64,000 bases of DNA from Panacagrimonas sp046594215 (GTDB taxonomy: Bacteria > Pseudomonadota > Gammaproteobacteria > Nevskiales > Nevskiaceae): positions 7,184 through 71,183 of the forward strand of contig JBKJPX010000027.1 in NCBI GenBank assembly GCA_046594215.1, in the 5' to 3' direction. Below the pieces are notes generated by a model. It had not been told where the DNA came from. It made no database searches and was given only the letters and a program-made list of their open reading frames with translations. Made by a program: the position numbers and the translations under genes. Positions 40,104-48,153 of this stretch are shown in pieces (the first letter of the stretch is position 1; each line of letters opens with the position of its first letter).

Positions 40104-41699
40104 ATGAGTTCGGATGTATTGATTCTGGGCAGTGGCGCTGCGGGGCTGACGCTCGCCCTGCGCCTGGCGCAGGCGGGCCGCGAGGTCACGGTGATCTCCA
40201 AGACCCGGTTGGAGTCCGGCTCCACGCTGTGGGCCCAGGGCGGCATCTCGGCGGTGCTCGACGCCGGCGACAGCCTGGAAGCCCACGTCCGCGACACCCT
40301 GATCGCCGGCGGCGGCCTGTGCGACGAGAAGGCCGTGCGCTTCACCGTCGAACGCGGTCCGGACGCGATCCGATGGCTGGTCGCTCAGGGCGTGTCGTTC
40401 ACGCGCGACGACGACGACCCCTCCGGCTCTCGACTGCACCTGACGCGTGAGGGTGGCCACAGCCACCGCCGCGTCGTGCACGCCGCCGACTCCACGGGCC
40501 GCGCGGTCGAGACCACGCTGGCCTCGCTGGCGGCCAACCATCCGAACATCCGCATCCGCGAACGCGCGGTGGCGCTCGACCTGATCGTCGACCGCAGTTC
40601 GAAGCGCGTGCAGGGCGTGTACCTCTACGACCGCGAGAGCCACGAGGTCGAGGCCGTGCCGGCCAAGGTCGTCGCGCTGTGCACCGGCGGCGCCAACCAG
40701 GTGTACCTGTATTCGTCGAACCCTTACGGCGCGTCCGGCGACGGCATCGCCATGGCGTGGCGTGCGGGCTGCCGCGCGGCCAACATGGAGTTCATGCAGT
40801 TCCATCCGACCTGCCTGTACCACAAGGACTCCCGCGCCTTCCTGATCACGGAGGCGCTGCGTGGCGAAGGCGGCTACCTGCGCCTGCCGGGCGAGAATGG
40901 CGCGCCCGGCGAGCGCTTCATGCTGCGCTTCGATGAGCGCGCCGAACTCGCGCCGCGCGACATCGTCGCCCGCGCCATCGACCACGAGATGAAGCGCCTG
41001 GGCCTGCGCCACGTGCTGCTCGACGTCACGCACCTACCGGCCGACCTGCTCAAGAACCACTTCCCCGGCATCTATGCGCACTGCCTGGAACTGGGCATCA
41101 ACATCACGAAGGAGCCCATCCCCGTGGTGCCGTCCGCGCACTTCACCTGCGGCGGTGTCATCACGGATTTCCGCGCGCGCACCGACATCGACAATCTCTA
41201 CGCGATCGGCGAAGTCGCTTGTACCGGCCTGCACGGCGCCAACCGCCTGGCCTCGAACTCGCTGCTCGAATGCCTGGTGTTCGCCACGGCCGCGGCCGAG
41301 GACATCCTCCATCGGCTCGATCGCCTGCCCGAGCCGCCGGCCCTCAAGCCCTGGGACGCCTCGCGCGTCCGCGATTCGAACGAAGACGTCGTGGTCTCGC
41401 ACAACTGGCTCGAGCTGCGCACGTTCATGTGGGATTACGTGGGCATCGTGCGCACGACCAAGCGCCTCGAGCGCGCACTCAACCGCATCGAGCTGCTCAA
41501 ACGCGAAATCCAGGACTACTACGGCAACTACAGCGTCAGCCATCACCTGATCGAGTTGCGAAACCTCGTGGTCTGCGCCGAGCTGATCGTGCGCTCCGCG
41601 ATGGCGCGCAAGGAAAGCCGTGGCCTTCACTACACGCTGGATTACCCCGGCAAGCTCGACGCCGCGGTGCCGACCGTGCTGCCGGGTCGCGAGGTCTAG
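40104..41699 (+). CDS. nadB: L-aspartate oxidase
   Basis: This 531-residue FAD enzyme makes iminoaspartate, the first step of NAD synthesis. It belongs to the succinate dehydrogenase/fumarate reductase flavoprotein family: dinucleotide-binding LILGSGAAGLTLALRLAQ, STLWAQGGISAVLD, GGHSHRRVVHAAD, FMQFHPTCLY, LITEALRGEGGYLR, and HFTCGGVITD with GLHGANRLASNSLLE. It lacks the histidine for covalent FAD found in SdhA. In gammaproteobacteria nadB is commonly divergent from rpoE, as here. It converges with ogt. Confidence 0.96.
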   Translation: MSSDVLILGSGAAGLTLALRLAQAGREVTVISKTRLESGSTLWAQGGISAVLDAGDSLEAHVRDTLIAGGGLCDEKAVRFTVERGPDAIRWLVAQGVSFTRDDDDPSGSRLHLTREGGHSHRRVVHAADSTGRAVETTLASLAANHPNIRIRERAVALDLIVDRSSKRVQGVYLYDRESHEVEAVPAKVVALCTGGANQVYLYSSNPYGASGDGIAMAWRAGCRAANMEFMQFHPTCLYHKDSRAFLITEALRGEGGYLRLPGENGAPGERFMLRFDERAELAPRDIVARAIDHEMKRLGLRHVLLDVTHLPADLLKNHFPGIYAHCLELGINITKEPIPVVPSAHFTCGGVITDFRARTDIDNLYAIGEVACTGLHGANRLASNSLLECLVFATAAAEDILHRLDRLPEPPALKPWDASRVRDSNEDVVVSHNWLELRTFMWDYVGIVRTTKRLERALNRIELLKREIQDYYGNYSVSHHLIELRNLVVCAELIVRSAMARKESRGLHYTLDYPGKLDAAVPTVLPGREV

Positions 41700-41730
41700 C
41701 CCTTCTCGCGTATGCGCCGCGCACGCAATT

Positions 41731-42240
41731 TCACCCGAGCAAAGACCGCTGCGGACTTGCCATGGCCTGCTCGTGGGCCAGCAACCACTTCTTGCGCTCG
41801 ATGCCGCCCCCGTAACCCGTGAGCGCACCGTTGGCGCCAATCACGCGATGGCAGGGCACGATGATGGAGATCGGGTTCTGCCCGTTGGCCGCGCCCACCG
41901 CGCGCGGGGCGTCCGGTAATCCGATGCGCCGCGCCTGCTGACCATAGGTGCGCGTTTCGCCGAATGGAATTTCCACGAGCGCATCCCACACGCGACGCTG
42001 GAACTCGGTGCCCTGCATTTTCAGTTCGAGGTCGAAGTCGCGGCGGGTGCCCGCGAAATACTCCGCGAGTTGCCGGCGCGCCTCGGACAGGATGCCGTCG
42101 TCGCGAATCCCCAGGTCGGTACGCGGCAGCCAGCCAGTCTCGAGCTTCATGTAGAGCCCGCATAGCGTCCCGCCTTCCGCGACCAACAGGATCTCCCCGA
42201 TGGGACTGGCGATGCGCGTGTGTCGTCGTTCGGATCCCAT
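41731..42240 (-). CDS. ogt: Methylated-DNA-protein cysteine methyltransferase
   Basis: This 169-residue suicide repair protein removes alkyl groups from O6-alkylguanine. The C-terminal domain has the acceptor motif IIVPCHRVIGANGALTGYGGG with the nucleophilic Cys in PCHR, and FQRRVWDALVEIPFGETRTYG upstream. The start at 42240 is favoured by GGAGG 6 bases upstream; an ATG at 42246 abuts that site. It starts 2 bases after the Ada-AlkA stop, so both repair proteins come from one transcript. Confidence 0.94.
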   Translation of the reverse strand: MGSERRHTRIASPIGEILLVAEGGTLCGLYMKLETGWLPRTDLGIRDDGILSEARRQLAEYFAGTRRDFDLELKMQGTEFQRRVWDALVEIPFGETRTYGQQARRIGLPDAPRAVGAANGQNPISIIVPCHRVIGANGALTGYGGGIERKKWLLAHEQAMASPQRSLLG

Positions 42241-42242
42241 GC

Positions 42243-43694
42243 TCATCCTCCGGAAGCGAGTCCCAGCCATAGGTGCAAGGCCGCGTAGGCGCGCCATGGC
42301 CGCCAGGGTTCGGCTGCCGCGATCACCTGCGCGGGACGTACGAGCCCGAGCGCCTTCATGACGCCCAAGTCCGAGTGTGGAAAACCGTCGGGATCGCGCA
42401 GCGCACGCATCGCCACGTACTGGGCGGTCCAGGGACCGATGCCGGCGATCTGCTCGAAGCGCTCGAGGCTGGCCTCGATGCGCGCACCGCCGTCGAGATC
42501 GAGCTGGCCATCGGCCACCGCGTGCGCCATGTCGAGGACGGTCTGCGCGCGTCGCTGCGTCAGACCCAGGTCGATGATCTCCTGCAGGCTCGCCTGCGCG
42601 ATGCGTGCCGCCTGCGGGGCGTAGTACAGCAGGCCTGCGAACGGCGTCTGTGCGGACTCGCCGTAGGCGCGCGCGAAACGGCCGAACAACGTCGTCGCCG
42701 CCTTGACCGTGACCTGTTGGCCGAGCACCGCCCTGAGCGCGAGTTCGAAGCCGTCGAGCGCACCCGGCACGCGTAGGCCCGGACGCGCCGACACCAGCGG
42801 CGCGAGCCGCGGGTCGCGCGACAGCGTCTGCGCGATCAGCTCGGGATGCGCATCGAGATCGAAGAGACGGCGAATGCGTGGCAGCAGCTTGGCGAGTATC
42901 GGTACCAACCCGGCCGAGATTTCGACCTCGAGCAGGTTGCGACCGGCCACCGGCTTCGCCGCGATCCAGCCGCGACGACCGTCAAGCGCAACGGTTCGCA
43001 GGTAGCGATCGCCTTCGGCGGCTTCCACGCCGAGCGCACCGCGACCGACGAGGAAGGAGCGCAGCTCGTTCCAGGCCAGCGGCGGCCGGTACGCGAGGCG
43101 CAGGCTCACGCCCTGCCCCGCCACGGCCTTGTTGCTTCCGGACTTGCGGAAGCGCTGCGGGTTGAGCGCGTAGCGGGCGCTGAACAGCGCGTTGAACCGC
43201 CGCACGCTGGAAAAGCCGCTCGCGTGAGCGAGTGTGGCCATCGGGAGCTGCGTTTCGGTGAGGAGCTGCTTGGCCAGCAGGAGTCGCCGCGTCTGCGCGA
43301 GCTGGATCGGCGTGACGCCGAACTCGCCGACCACGGCACGGCGAAGCTGGCGCGAGCACAGGCCGTACTCTTTCGCGAGCTGCTCGAAATCCGATTCGTT
43401 CAGCGCGCCCGATTCGATGCGAGCGAACATCCAGCACGCCGCGCTGCGCTGCGCATCGATGGGCGCGGCACCCGGCGCAAGCTCCGGTCGGCATCGCAGG
43501 CAGGGACGGAAGCCCGAGTCCTCCGCGGCCGCCGCGTGCGCGTAGAACGTGCAGCGATCGCGGCCCGGCGTGCGCGCCGTGCACACGGGACGGCAGTAGA
43601 TGCCAGTGGTCGAAACGCCGACGAAAAAACGGCCGTCGAATCGCGTGTCGCGCGATTTCATGGCTTCGTAGCACAGCGCCGGATCGAGTCGCAT
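42243..43694 (-). CDS. Ada N-terminal/AraC domain fused to AlkA 3-methyladenine DNA glycosylase
   Basis: This 483-residue three-part repair protein begins with an Ada methylphosphotriester domain: zinc cysteines Cys34 and Cys38 (GIYCRPVC) and Cys65/Cys68 (PCLRC). An AraC-type helix-turn-helix follows (about 85-190; LSSRQLRR-like segment YGLCSRQLRRAVVGEF, LAHASGFSSVRRFNALF). The remainder is an AlkA glycosylase with HhH-GPD (QIAGIGPWTAQYVAMRAL) and a catalytic Asp in PHSDLGV. The Ada part can sense alkylation and activate transcription, while the AlkA part excises alkylated bases. The fusion is known in several proteobacteria. The start at 43694 (MRLDPALCYEAM) is chosen over 43718. Confidence 0.93.
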   Translation of the reverse strand: MRLDPALCYEAMKSRDTRFDGRFFVGVSTTGIYCRPVCTARTPGRDRCTFYAHAAAAEDSGFRPCLRCRPELAPGAAPIDAQRSAACWMFARIESGALNESDFEQLAKEYGLCSRQLRRAVVGEFGVTPIQLAQTRRLLLAKQLLTETQLPMATLAHASGFSSVRRFNALFSARYALNPQRFRKSGSNKAVAGQGVSLRLAYRPPLAWNELRSFLVGRGALGVEAAEGDRYLRTVALDGRRGWIAAKPVAGRNLLEVEISAGLVPILAKLLPRIRRLFDLDAHPELIAQTLSRDPRLAPLVSARPGLRVPGALDGFELALRAVLGQQVTVKAATTLFGRFARAYGESAQTPFAGLLYYAPQAARIAQASLQEIIDLGLTQRRAQTVLDMAHAVADGQLDLDGGARIEASLERFEQIAGIGPWTAQYVAMRALRDPDGFPHSDLGVMKALGLVRPAQVIAAAEPWRPWRAYAALHLWLGLASGG

Positions 43695-43805
43695 GCCGCC
43701 ATTGTGTCTTCGGACCACCAGCCTGTCTGGCCGTTTTCGGACACCGTCGCATTCGATGATCTTCCGCTCCCCACGAAAAGCGCGCGGGCAGCGGAAACAG
43801 GTGGC

Positions 43806-44363
43806 CTACAACGGCGGTCGCGGCTCCTTCTCCGGCCACTGCTGCGGCGTACGCGTGAACTCGGACATGTCGTAGCCCATGGCGGCGATCAACTCGCGAT
43901 AACGGGCGTACGCCCTGTCGTCCATCTCGGGCCTGCGCGCCAGGAGCCACACGTAGTCGCGCTTGTTGCGCGCCACGATCGTCACCGAGTAGTCCGGCTC
44001 GACGTACGCGATGCGGTACTCGCCCTTGAACGGCCACAGGAACTGCATGCCCCACAGCGCGTTGTTCGTATTCGGCACGACGAAACCCTTCGGCGTGTTC
44101 TTCGTGAGCTTCTTGTCGAACGAGCCGTCGCGGTAGCGGTACGTCGTTGCGATCGTGCCGTCCGCGTTCAAGCGGTAGCTTTCGACCGGGTTGTGCGCGT
44201 CGCGCTCCGGGAAGATCGGGATGAACCCGATGACGTACCAGTCGCCCATGAAACGTGGCAGGTCGACGTTCGAGGCGAGCGGTATCTCGCCGCGCTTGGG
44301 GCCCAGCATGGTGCAGCCTCCCAGCAGGAACAACATCAGCAGCGTCGCAAGCATTCGGGTCAT
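43806..44363 (-). CDS. blc: Outer-membrane lipocalin lipoprotein Blc
   Basis: This 185-residue lipoprotein has the lipobox LGGC (Cys17). Lipocalin landmarks are FMGDWYVIGFIPIFPERDAHNP broken at the first strands, PFKGEYRIAYVEPDYSVTI and WLLARRPEMDD. Bacterial lipocalins bind lysophospholipids and help membrane maintenance. Its ATG overlaps the ygfX stop (ATGA), making a three-gene operon with sdhE and ygfX. Confidence 0.93.
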   Translation of the reverse strand: MTRMLATLLMLFLLGGCTMLGPKRGEIPLASNVDLPRFMGDWYVIGFIPIFPERDAHNPVESYRLNADGTIATTYRYRDGSFDKKLTKNTPKGFVVPNTNNALWGMQFLWPFKGEYRIAYVEPDYSVTIVARNKRDYVWLLARRPEMDDRAYARYRELIAAMGYDMSEFTRTPQQWPEKEPRPPL

Positions 44364-44815
44364 GGCGCTACCTTGGGTTTTTCAGATGGATCGCCCGGCC
44401 CTGACGCAAGCTTCGTGCGCAAGCGGCGCAAGGCGTCGGGCTCTGCCTCGTCCCCAAGCAGCACACGGCTTCGACGGCGCCCGTCTTCTCCGCGGAAATT
44501 CAGGATCAGCAGCCATGACCACACAACGCTGTCGCCTTGCAGGCTGACGTCGAGGCGTTTGCCCGCCGGGTTCTGGATCGTCCAACGTCCATCCGGATCC
44601 ACCGCGATTCGCACGATCGCGCCGGGTCCGAAACCGAATGCCGCATGACGACGCACGCCAACCCACGACAACGCGATCGCCAGAGCCACGCCCACCATCA
44701 GCGCGCCGGCTTCCATCGCCATCGGCATCAACGCGAGCGGCAGCACGTGCATCCAGAACATCAGCTGGTGCGCGCGCGCGGACGACTTGAGCGGCAGCTC
44801 CAGCGCGACGCTCAC
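44360..44815 (-). CDS. YgfX/CptA-like membrane protein
   Basis: The 151-residue product has two membrane helices near the N-terminus (about 20-34 and 37-52) and a cytoplasmic C-terminal part (TIQNPAGKRLDVSLQGDSVV, WSWLLILNFRGEDGRRRSRV, VLLGDEAEPDALRRLR). This is the architecture of YgfX (CptA), encoded next to sdhE (ygfY/CptB) in gammaproteobacteria. The start is a GTG at 44815 overlapping the sdhE stop (GTGA). Whether it acts as a toxin, as proposed for E. coli, cannot be judged here. Confidence 0.8.
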   Translation of the reverse strand: MSVALELPLKSSARAHQLMFWMHVLPLALMPMAMEAGALMVGVALAIALSWVGVRRHAAFGFGPGAIVRIAVDPDGRWTIQNPAGKRLDVSLQGDSVVWSWLLILNFRGEDGRRRSRVLLGDEAEPDALRRLRTKLASGPGDPSEKPKVAP

Positions 44816-45063
44816 CGCGTCTCCCGGTAGATGCGCAGCTGCTCGAGCAGCGCGAGGTACCCGGCTGGCGGTTCCGCGTAACCCATCGCCCAGGCCCAGA
44901 TATCGGGGTCCTCCGCGGTCTCCAGCAGTTGCACGAACGCAGCGCGTTCCTCGGCCGGCGCGCCGGCATAGCGCTGCGCGTGGTAGCGCATCACCATCAC
45001 GTCGAGTTCCTTCATGCCGCGCCGCAGCAGCCAGCGCAGGCGTCGTTCGTCGGTTTCTTCCAT
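44812..45063 (-). CDS. sdhE: FAD assembly factor SdhE
   Basis: This 83-residue helical protein promotes covalent flavinylation of SdhA. The diagnostic motif RGMKELD is at residues 15-21, followed by PDIWAWAMGYAEPP. It is encoded away from the sdhCDAB operon (47350-50763) and overlaps ygfX. The short 5' gap to the NYN gene (94 bases, divergent) must contain both promoters. Confidence 0.94.
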   Translation of the reverse strand: MEETDERRLRWLLRRGMKELDVMVMRYHAQRYAGAPAEERAAFVQLLETAEDPDIWAWAMGYAEPPAGYLALLEQLRIYRETR

Positions 45064-45157
45064 GGTGCGATTGTCGACGATGCGCCGGCACCGCGCAGCG
45101 CCCGCCCTGCCGCGTGAACGCGCATCCGCTAGGCTGCAGGGGGCAACGGAGAACCCC

Positions 45158-45940
45158 ATGTCCCCATCCCCCAGCACCACCGCGCGCCTGGCCGTCCTCA
45201 TCGACGCCGACAACACCACCAAGCTCGCGGCGATGACCGAGGCGCTGTTCGCCGAGATCGCGAAATACGGCACCGCGACCGTCAAGCGCATCTACGGGGA
45301 CTGGACGCAGCCCAACCTCGCGTCCTGGAAGAAGGTGTTGGCCGAACACGCGATCCAGCCCATCCAGCAGTTCGCGAACACGACGGGCAAGAACGCCACC
45401 GACAGCGCGCTGATCATCGACGCGATGGACCTGCTCTACACGAACCGATTCGATGGCTTCTGCATCGTGTCCAGCGATTCGGACTTCACGCGCCTGGCCG
45501 TGCGCATCCGCGAGGCGGGCCTGATGGCCTACGGCCTGGGCGAGCAGAAGACGCCCAAGCCCTTCGTCTCGGCCTGCGACAAGTTCATCTACACGGAGCT
45601 GCTCGCGCCGGTCGAGGAAGCGACCGAGCAGGCAATGCCGAAGAAGAGGAGCACCAAGGAACTGCGCAGCGATACGCGGCTCATGGGCCTGCTGCGCGGG
45701 GGCATCAAGGCGGCGTCGGACGAGGACGGCTGGGCGCATCTGGGCGCGGTGGGTCAGCACATCTCGAAGCAAGCGCCGGACTTCGATCCACGCACCTGGA
45801 CGTATCGCAAGCTCAGCGACCTCGTCGTTGCGATCGGACTGTTCGAGGTGGACCATCGCAAGCGCCCCGAAGGCGGCTCGAGCGCGCTGTACGTACGCGA
45901 GAAGCAGAAGGCGCCCAAAGAAAACACGAAAGAAACGTAG
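45158..45940 (+). CDS. NYN-domain ribonuclease-like protein with OST-HTH/LOTUS-type domain
   Basis: This 260-residue protein has an N-terminal NYN (PIN-like) domain with LAVLIDADNTTK (first Asp), NATDSALIIDAMDLLYT and FCIVSSDSDFTRLAVRIRE (acidic cluster). A lysine-rich linker leads to a C-terminal OST-HTH/LOTUS-like domain (LMGLLRGGIKAASDEDGWAHL, WTYRKLSDLVVAIGLFEVD). Such proteins are predicted RNA nucleases with an RNA-binding module; the physiological target is unknown. It is divergent from sdhE, with a weak TAGGCT -10 candidate near 45130. Confidence 0.9.
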   Translation: MSPSPSTTARLAVLIDADNTTKLAAMTEALFAEIAKYGTATVKRIYGDWTQPNLASWKKVLAEHAIQPIQQFANTTGKNATDSALIIDAMDLLYTNRFDGFCIVSSDSDFTRLAVRIREAGLMAYGLGEQKTPKPFVSACDKFIYTELLAPVEEATEQAMPKKRSTKELRSDTRLMGLLRGGIKAASDEDGWAHLGAVGQHISKQAPDFDPRTWTYRKLSDLVVAIGLFEVDHRKRPEGGSSALYVREKQKAPKENTKET

Positions 45941-45952
45941 AGGAGAGAGCCC

Positions 45953-46354
45953 ATGCGCAAAGCCCTGACCTGGACCGTCGCCGCGATCCTCGGCCTCAAC
46001 GGCCTGGCGATGCTCCTGCTGCCGTCGACCTGGTATCAGATGGTGCCCAGCGTACCGCCGACCGGCCCGTTCAATCCGCATTTCGTGCGCGACATCGGCC
46101 TCGCCTACCTGGTCTGCAGTTGGGCGCTGATCTGGTTCGTAGTAGATCCACTACGCGGCGCGGCCGCCGCCATCGCGGCGGCGGTCCTGCAGATTGCGCA
46201 CTCTTTCCTGCATCTCTGGGATCTGCTGGCAGGTCGCGCCGAGCTTGATTTCTTCCTGCTCGACTGCGTCCTCGTGGTCCTGCCGGCAGTGCTGATGCTC
46301 TGGCTCTCGTGGCCGCGCGCCAGTTCGGCGACGGGTATGGCGCCCGCCCGCTAG
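45953..46354 (+). CDS. Four-helix membrane protein, unknown function
   Basis: The 133-residue product has about four membrane helices (about 5-25, 47-64, 70-92 and 97-118). The loop PSVPPTGPFNPHFVRDIGLAY and histidines in LQIAHSFLHLWDLLAG resemble small integral membrane proteins of unknown role. It has a strong GAGGAGAG ribosome-binding site and begins 12 bases after the NYN gene, so it is probably in the same operon. I do not recognise a named family. Confidence 0.75.
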   Translation: MRKALTWTVAAILGLNGLAMLLLPSTWYQMVPSVPPTGPFNPHFVRDIGLAYLVCSWALIWFVVDPLRGAAAAIAAAVLQIAHSFLHLWDLLAGRAELDFFLLDCVLVVLPAVLMLWLSWPRASSATGMAPAR

Positions 46355-46554
46355 ACCGGCCCGGCTACCTCCGGCTCCCCTAGGTTCGACCCGGGGCATG
46401 CATGGCCCACACTCGGTCCCGGCCACGCGGGAGGCGCGAGCACCGGGCTGCGCCTCGGAGAACATGTAAGGCAGCCCCGATAGCCGGTCAGCGGCAGTCT
46501 TGCGAACGAACCGCCGGAGCCACCCGAGTTCGGTAATCAACAGGAACGGCAGCC
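46355..46554. other. Intergenic stretch before the monooxygenase remnant
   Basis: About 200 bases with no supported gene. It contains an imperfect GC-rich inverted repeat (CCCC...GGGG around 46378-46397) that might end the upstream transcript. Confidence 0.4.
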
Positions 46555-46680
46555 ATGATCACGACAGCATCCGCCAAGCCCGTCCAGACCTACGACGCGC
46601 TGATCGTGGGCGCTGGTTTTTCCGGAATGTAGCTTCTGCACCGCCTGCGCCAGCAGGGCCTGACGGCGCGTGTGATCGTC
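46555..46680 (+). pseudogene. 5' remnant of a flavin-containing (Baeyer-Villiger type) monooxygenase gene
   Basis: An ATG with an upstream AGGAAC begins YDALIVGAGFSGM, the FAD-binding Rossmann motif typical of this monooxygenase group. The next codon is TAG (46630-46632) where homologues have an aromatic residue, and the frame then resumes LLHRLRQQGLTARVIV. About 42 codons are recognisable in total. After about 46680 similarity ends in a GTAGCCCGG-type repeat-like sequence. Hence the gene has both a nonsense mutation and loss of more than nine tenths of its length. It will not give a functional enzyme. Confidence 0.75.
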
Positions 46681-46766
46681 GGTGTTCAGGCTCGGGCGGG
46701 ACAAGGTCGCGGCGTAGCGCACCCGTAGCCCGGACAAAGTCCTGGCCTGCGCTCGATCCGGGAGGA

Positions 46767-46798
46767 AAAGCCCCGGACTTCGTTCCGGCGCGGGCTTT
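46767..46798 (-). terminator. Rho-independent terminator for the VOC gene
   Basis: On the minus strand AAAGCC...CCGGA pairs with TCCGG...GGCTTTT, with a four-base bulge and an ACGAAG loop, followed by TTTTCC. It lies 3 bases after the VOC-gene stop codon. Confidence 0.65.
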
Positions 46799-46801
46799 CG
46801 A

Positions 46802-47191
46802 TCAAAGATCCTCAGGATCCCCGTAGGGCTTCGTGATCATCTCCATCAGGTGATCGTCCGGGTCGCGGAAATAGACGCCGCGCCCGCCGAAGTGATGATT
46901 GATCTCCCCGGTTTTCGTCCGCGCCGGATCGGCCCAGAATTCGAGCCCGCGATCGCGGATCCTCTGGAAGCCCGCATCGAACTCTGCATCACTGACCAGG
47001 AAGGCATAGTGCTGCGGTGATGGCGCGTTTCCCGTCTGGTAGTAGTCCATCGACACGCCGTTCGACAGATCAACGACGAGGAAATGCAGGAAGCGCCGCG
47101 GCTCAGGCAGGCCGAGCACGTCCGTCAGAAAGGCCGCCGAGAGGTTCTGATCTCGGCACCAGACGATGGTGTGATTGAGCTGGACGGTCAT
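46802..47191 (-). CDS. VOC (glyoxalase/bleomycin-resistance) family protein
   Basis: The 129-residue single VOC fold has two beta-alpha-beta-beta-beta modules. The likely metal ligands are His7 (LNHTIVWCRD), His62 (PQHYAFLVSD) and the C-terminal Glu (DDHLMEMITKPYG). The PDDH...E ending is typical of glyoxalase-like dioxygenases and lyases. The substrate cannot be deduced. It is an isolated gene with its own terminator. Confidence 0.88.
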   Translation of the reverse strand: MTVQLNHTIVWCRDQNLSAAFLTDVLGLPEPRRFLHFLVVDLSNGVSMDYYQTGNAPSPQHYAFLVSDAEFDAGFQRIRDRGLEFWADPARTKTGEINHHFGGRGVYFRDPDDHLMEMITKPYGDPEDL

Positions 47192-47349
47192 CGGCGATCC
47201 TCTCGGTGGATGCCCCGTTGCGGTGCTTTCGCGTTTCGATCGGCGGACATCAGGCCCGCACCCAGCCTGCTTCCGTCTAACGACACCGCTACGTCCAGCT
47301 TTCCGGGGTCACTTCACCCGCGGGGCCTTTCTTAATTCGAACGCCCGGA

Positions 47350-48135
47350 TCAGGTGCGCCGTTCCACCAGCAGCTTCTTGGTCTCGGCGATCGCCTTGGC
47401 CGGGTTGAGACCCTTCGGGCAGGTCTTCGTGCAATTCATGATCGTGTGGCAGCGATACAGCTTGAACGGATCCTCGAGCTGGTCGAGCCGCTCGCCCGTG
47501 GCCTCGTCGCGCGAGTCGACGATGTAGCGATACGCCTGCAGAAGCACTGCGGGACCCAGGTAACGATCGCCGTTCCACCAGTAGCTCGGGCAGCTCGTCG
47601 AGCAGCACGCGCAGAGGATGCATTCGTAGAGGCCGTCGAGCTTCGCGCGGTCTTCCTCGCTCTGAAGGCGCTCGCGCGTCGGTGCCGGCGAATCCGTCTT
47701 GAGCCAGGGCTCGACGCTCGCGAGCTGCGCGTAGAAATGCGTCATGTCCGGCACCAGATCCTTCACCACCGGCATGTGCGGCAGCGGGTAGATCGCAACG
47801 TCGCCCTTCACCTCGTCGCAGCCCTTGATGCAGGCCAGCGTATTGGTGCCGTCGATGTTCATCGCGCAGGAACCGCAGATGCCTTCGCGGCAGGAGCGGC
47901 GGAACGTCAGCGTCGGATCGATCTCGTTCTTGATCTTGATCAGCGCGTCGAGAACCATCGGGCCACAGGCCGACATGTCGACCTCGTAGCTGTCGACGCG
48001 CGGGTTCTCGCCGGTATCGGGGTCGTAGCGGTACACCTTGAAGGTCTGAACCTTCTTGGCGCCCGTCGGTGCCGGGTACTTGCGACCGGCCGACTTGTTG
48101 ATCGTGGAATTCTTGGGGAGAGTGAACTGGGCCAT
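47350..48135 (-). CDS. sdhB: Succinate dehydrogenase iron-sulfur subunit
   Basis: This 261-residue subunit carries the 2Fe-2S cluster (RRSCREGICGSCAMNIDG, then CIKGC) and the 4Fe-4S and 3Fe-4S clusters (CILCACCSTSCPSYWW, and RCHTIMNCTKTCPKGLNP). It transfers electrons from FAD in SdhA to quinone. It is the last gene of the sdhCDAB operon, 18 bases after sdhA. No obvious terminator follows within the 158 bases before the VOC gene. Confidence 0.97.
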   Translation of the reverse strand: MAQFTLPKNSTINKSAGRKYPAPTGAKKVQTFKVYRYDPDTGENPRVDSYEVDMSACGPMVLDALIKIKNEIDPTLTFRRSCREGICGSCAMNIDGTNTLACIKGCDEVKGDVAIYPLPHMPVVKDLVPDMTHFYAQLASVEPWLKTDSPAPTRERLQSEEDRAKLDGLYECILCACCSTSCPSYWWNGDRYLGPAVLLQAYRYIVDSRDEATGERLDQLEDPFKLYRCHTIMNCTKTCPKGLNPAKAIAETKKLLVERRT

Positions 48136-48153
48136 GGCTTGCTCGGCTATCCG

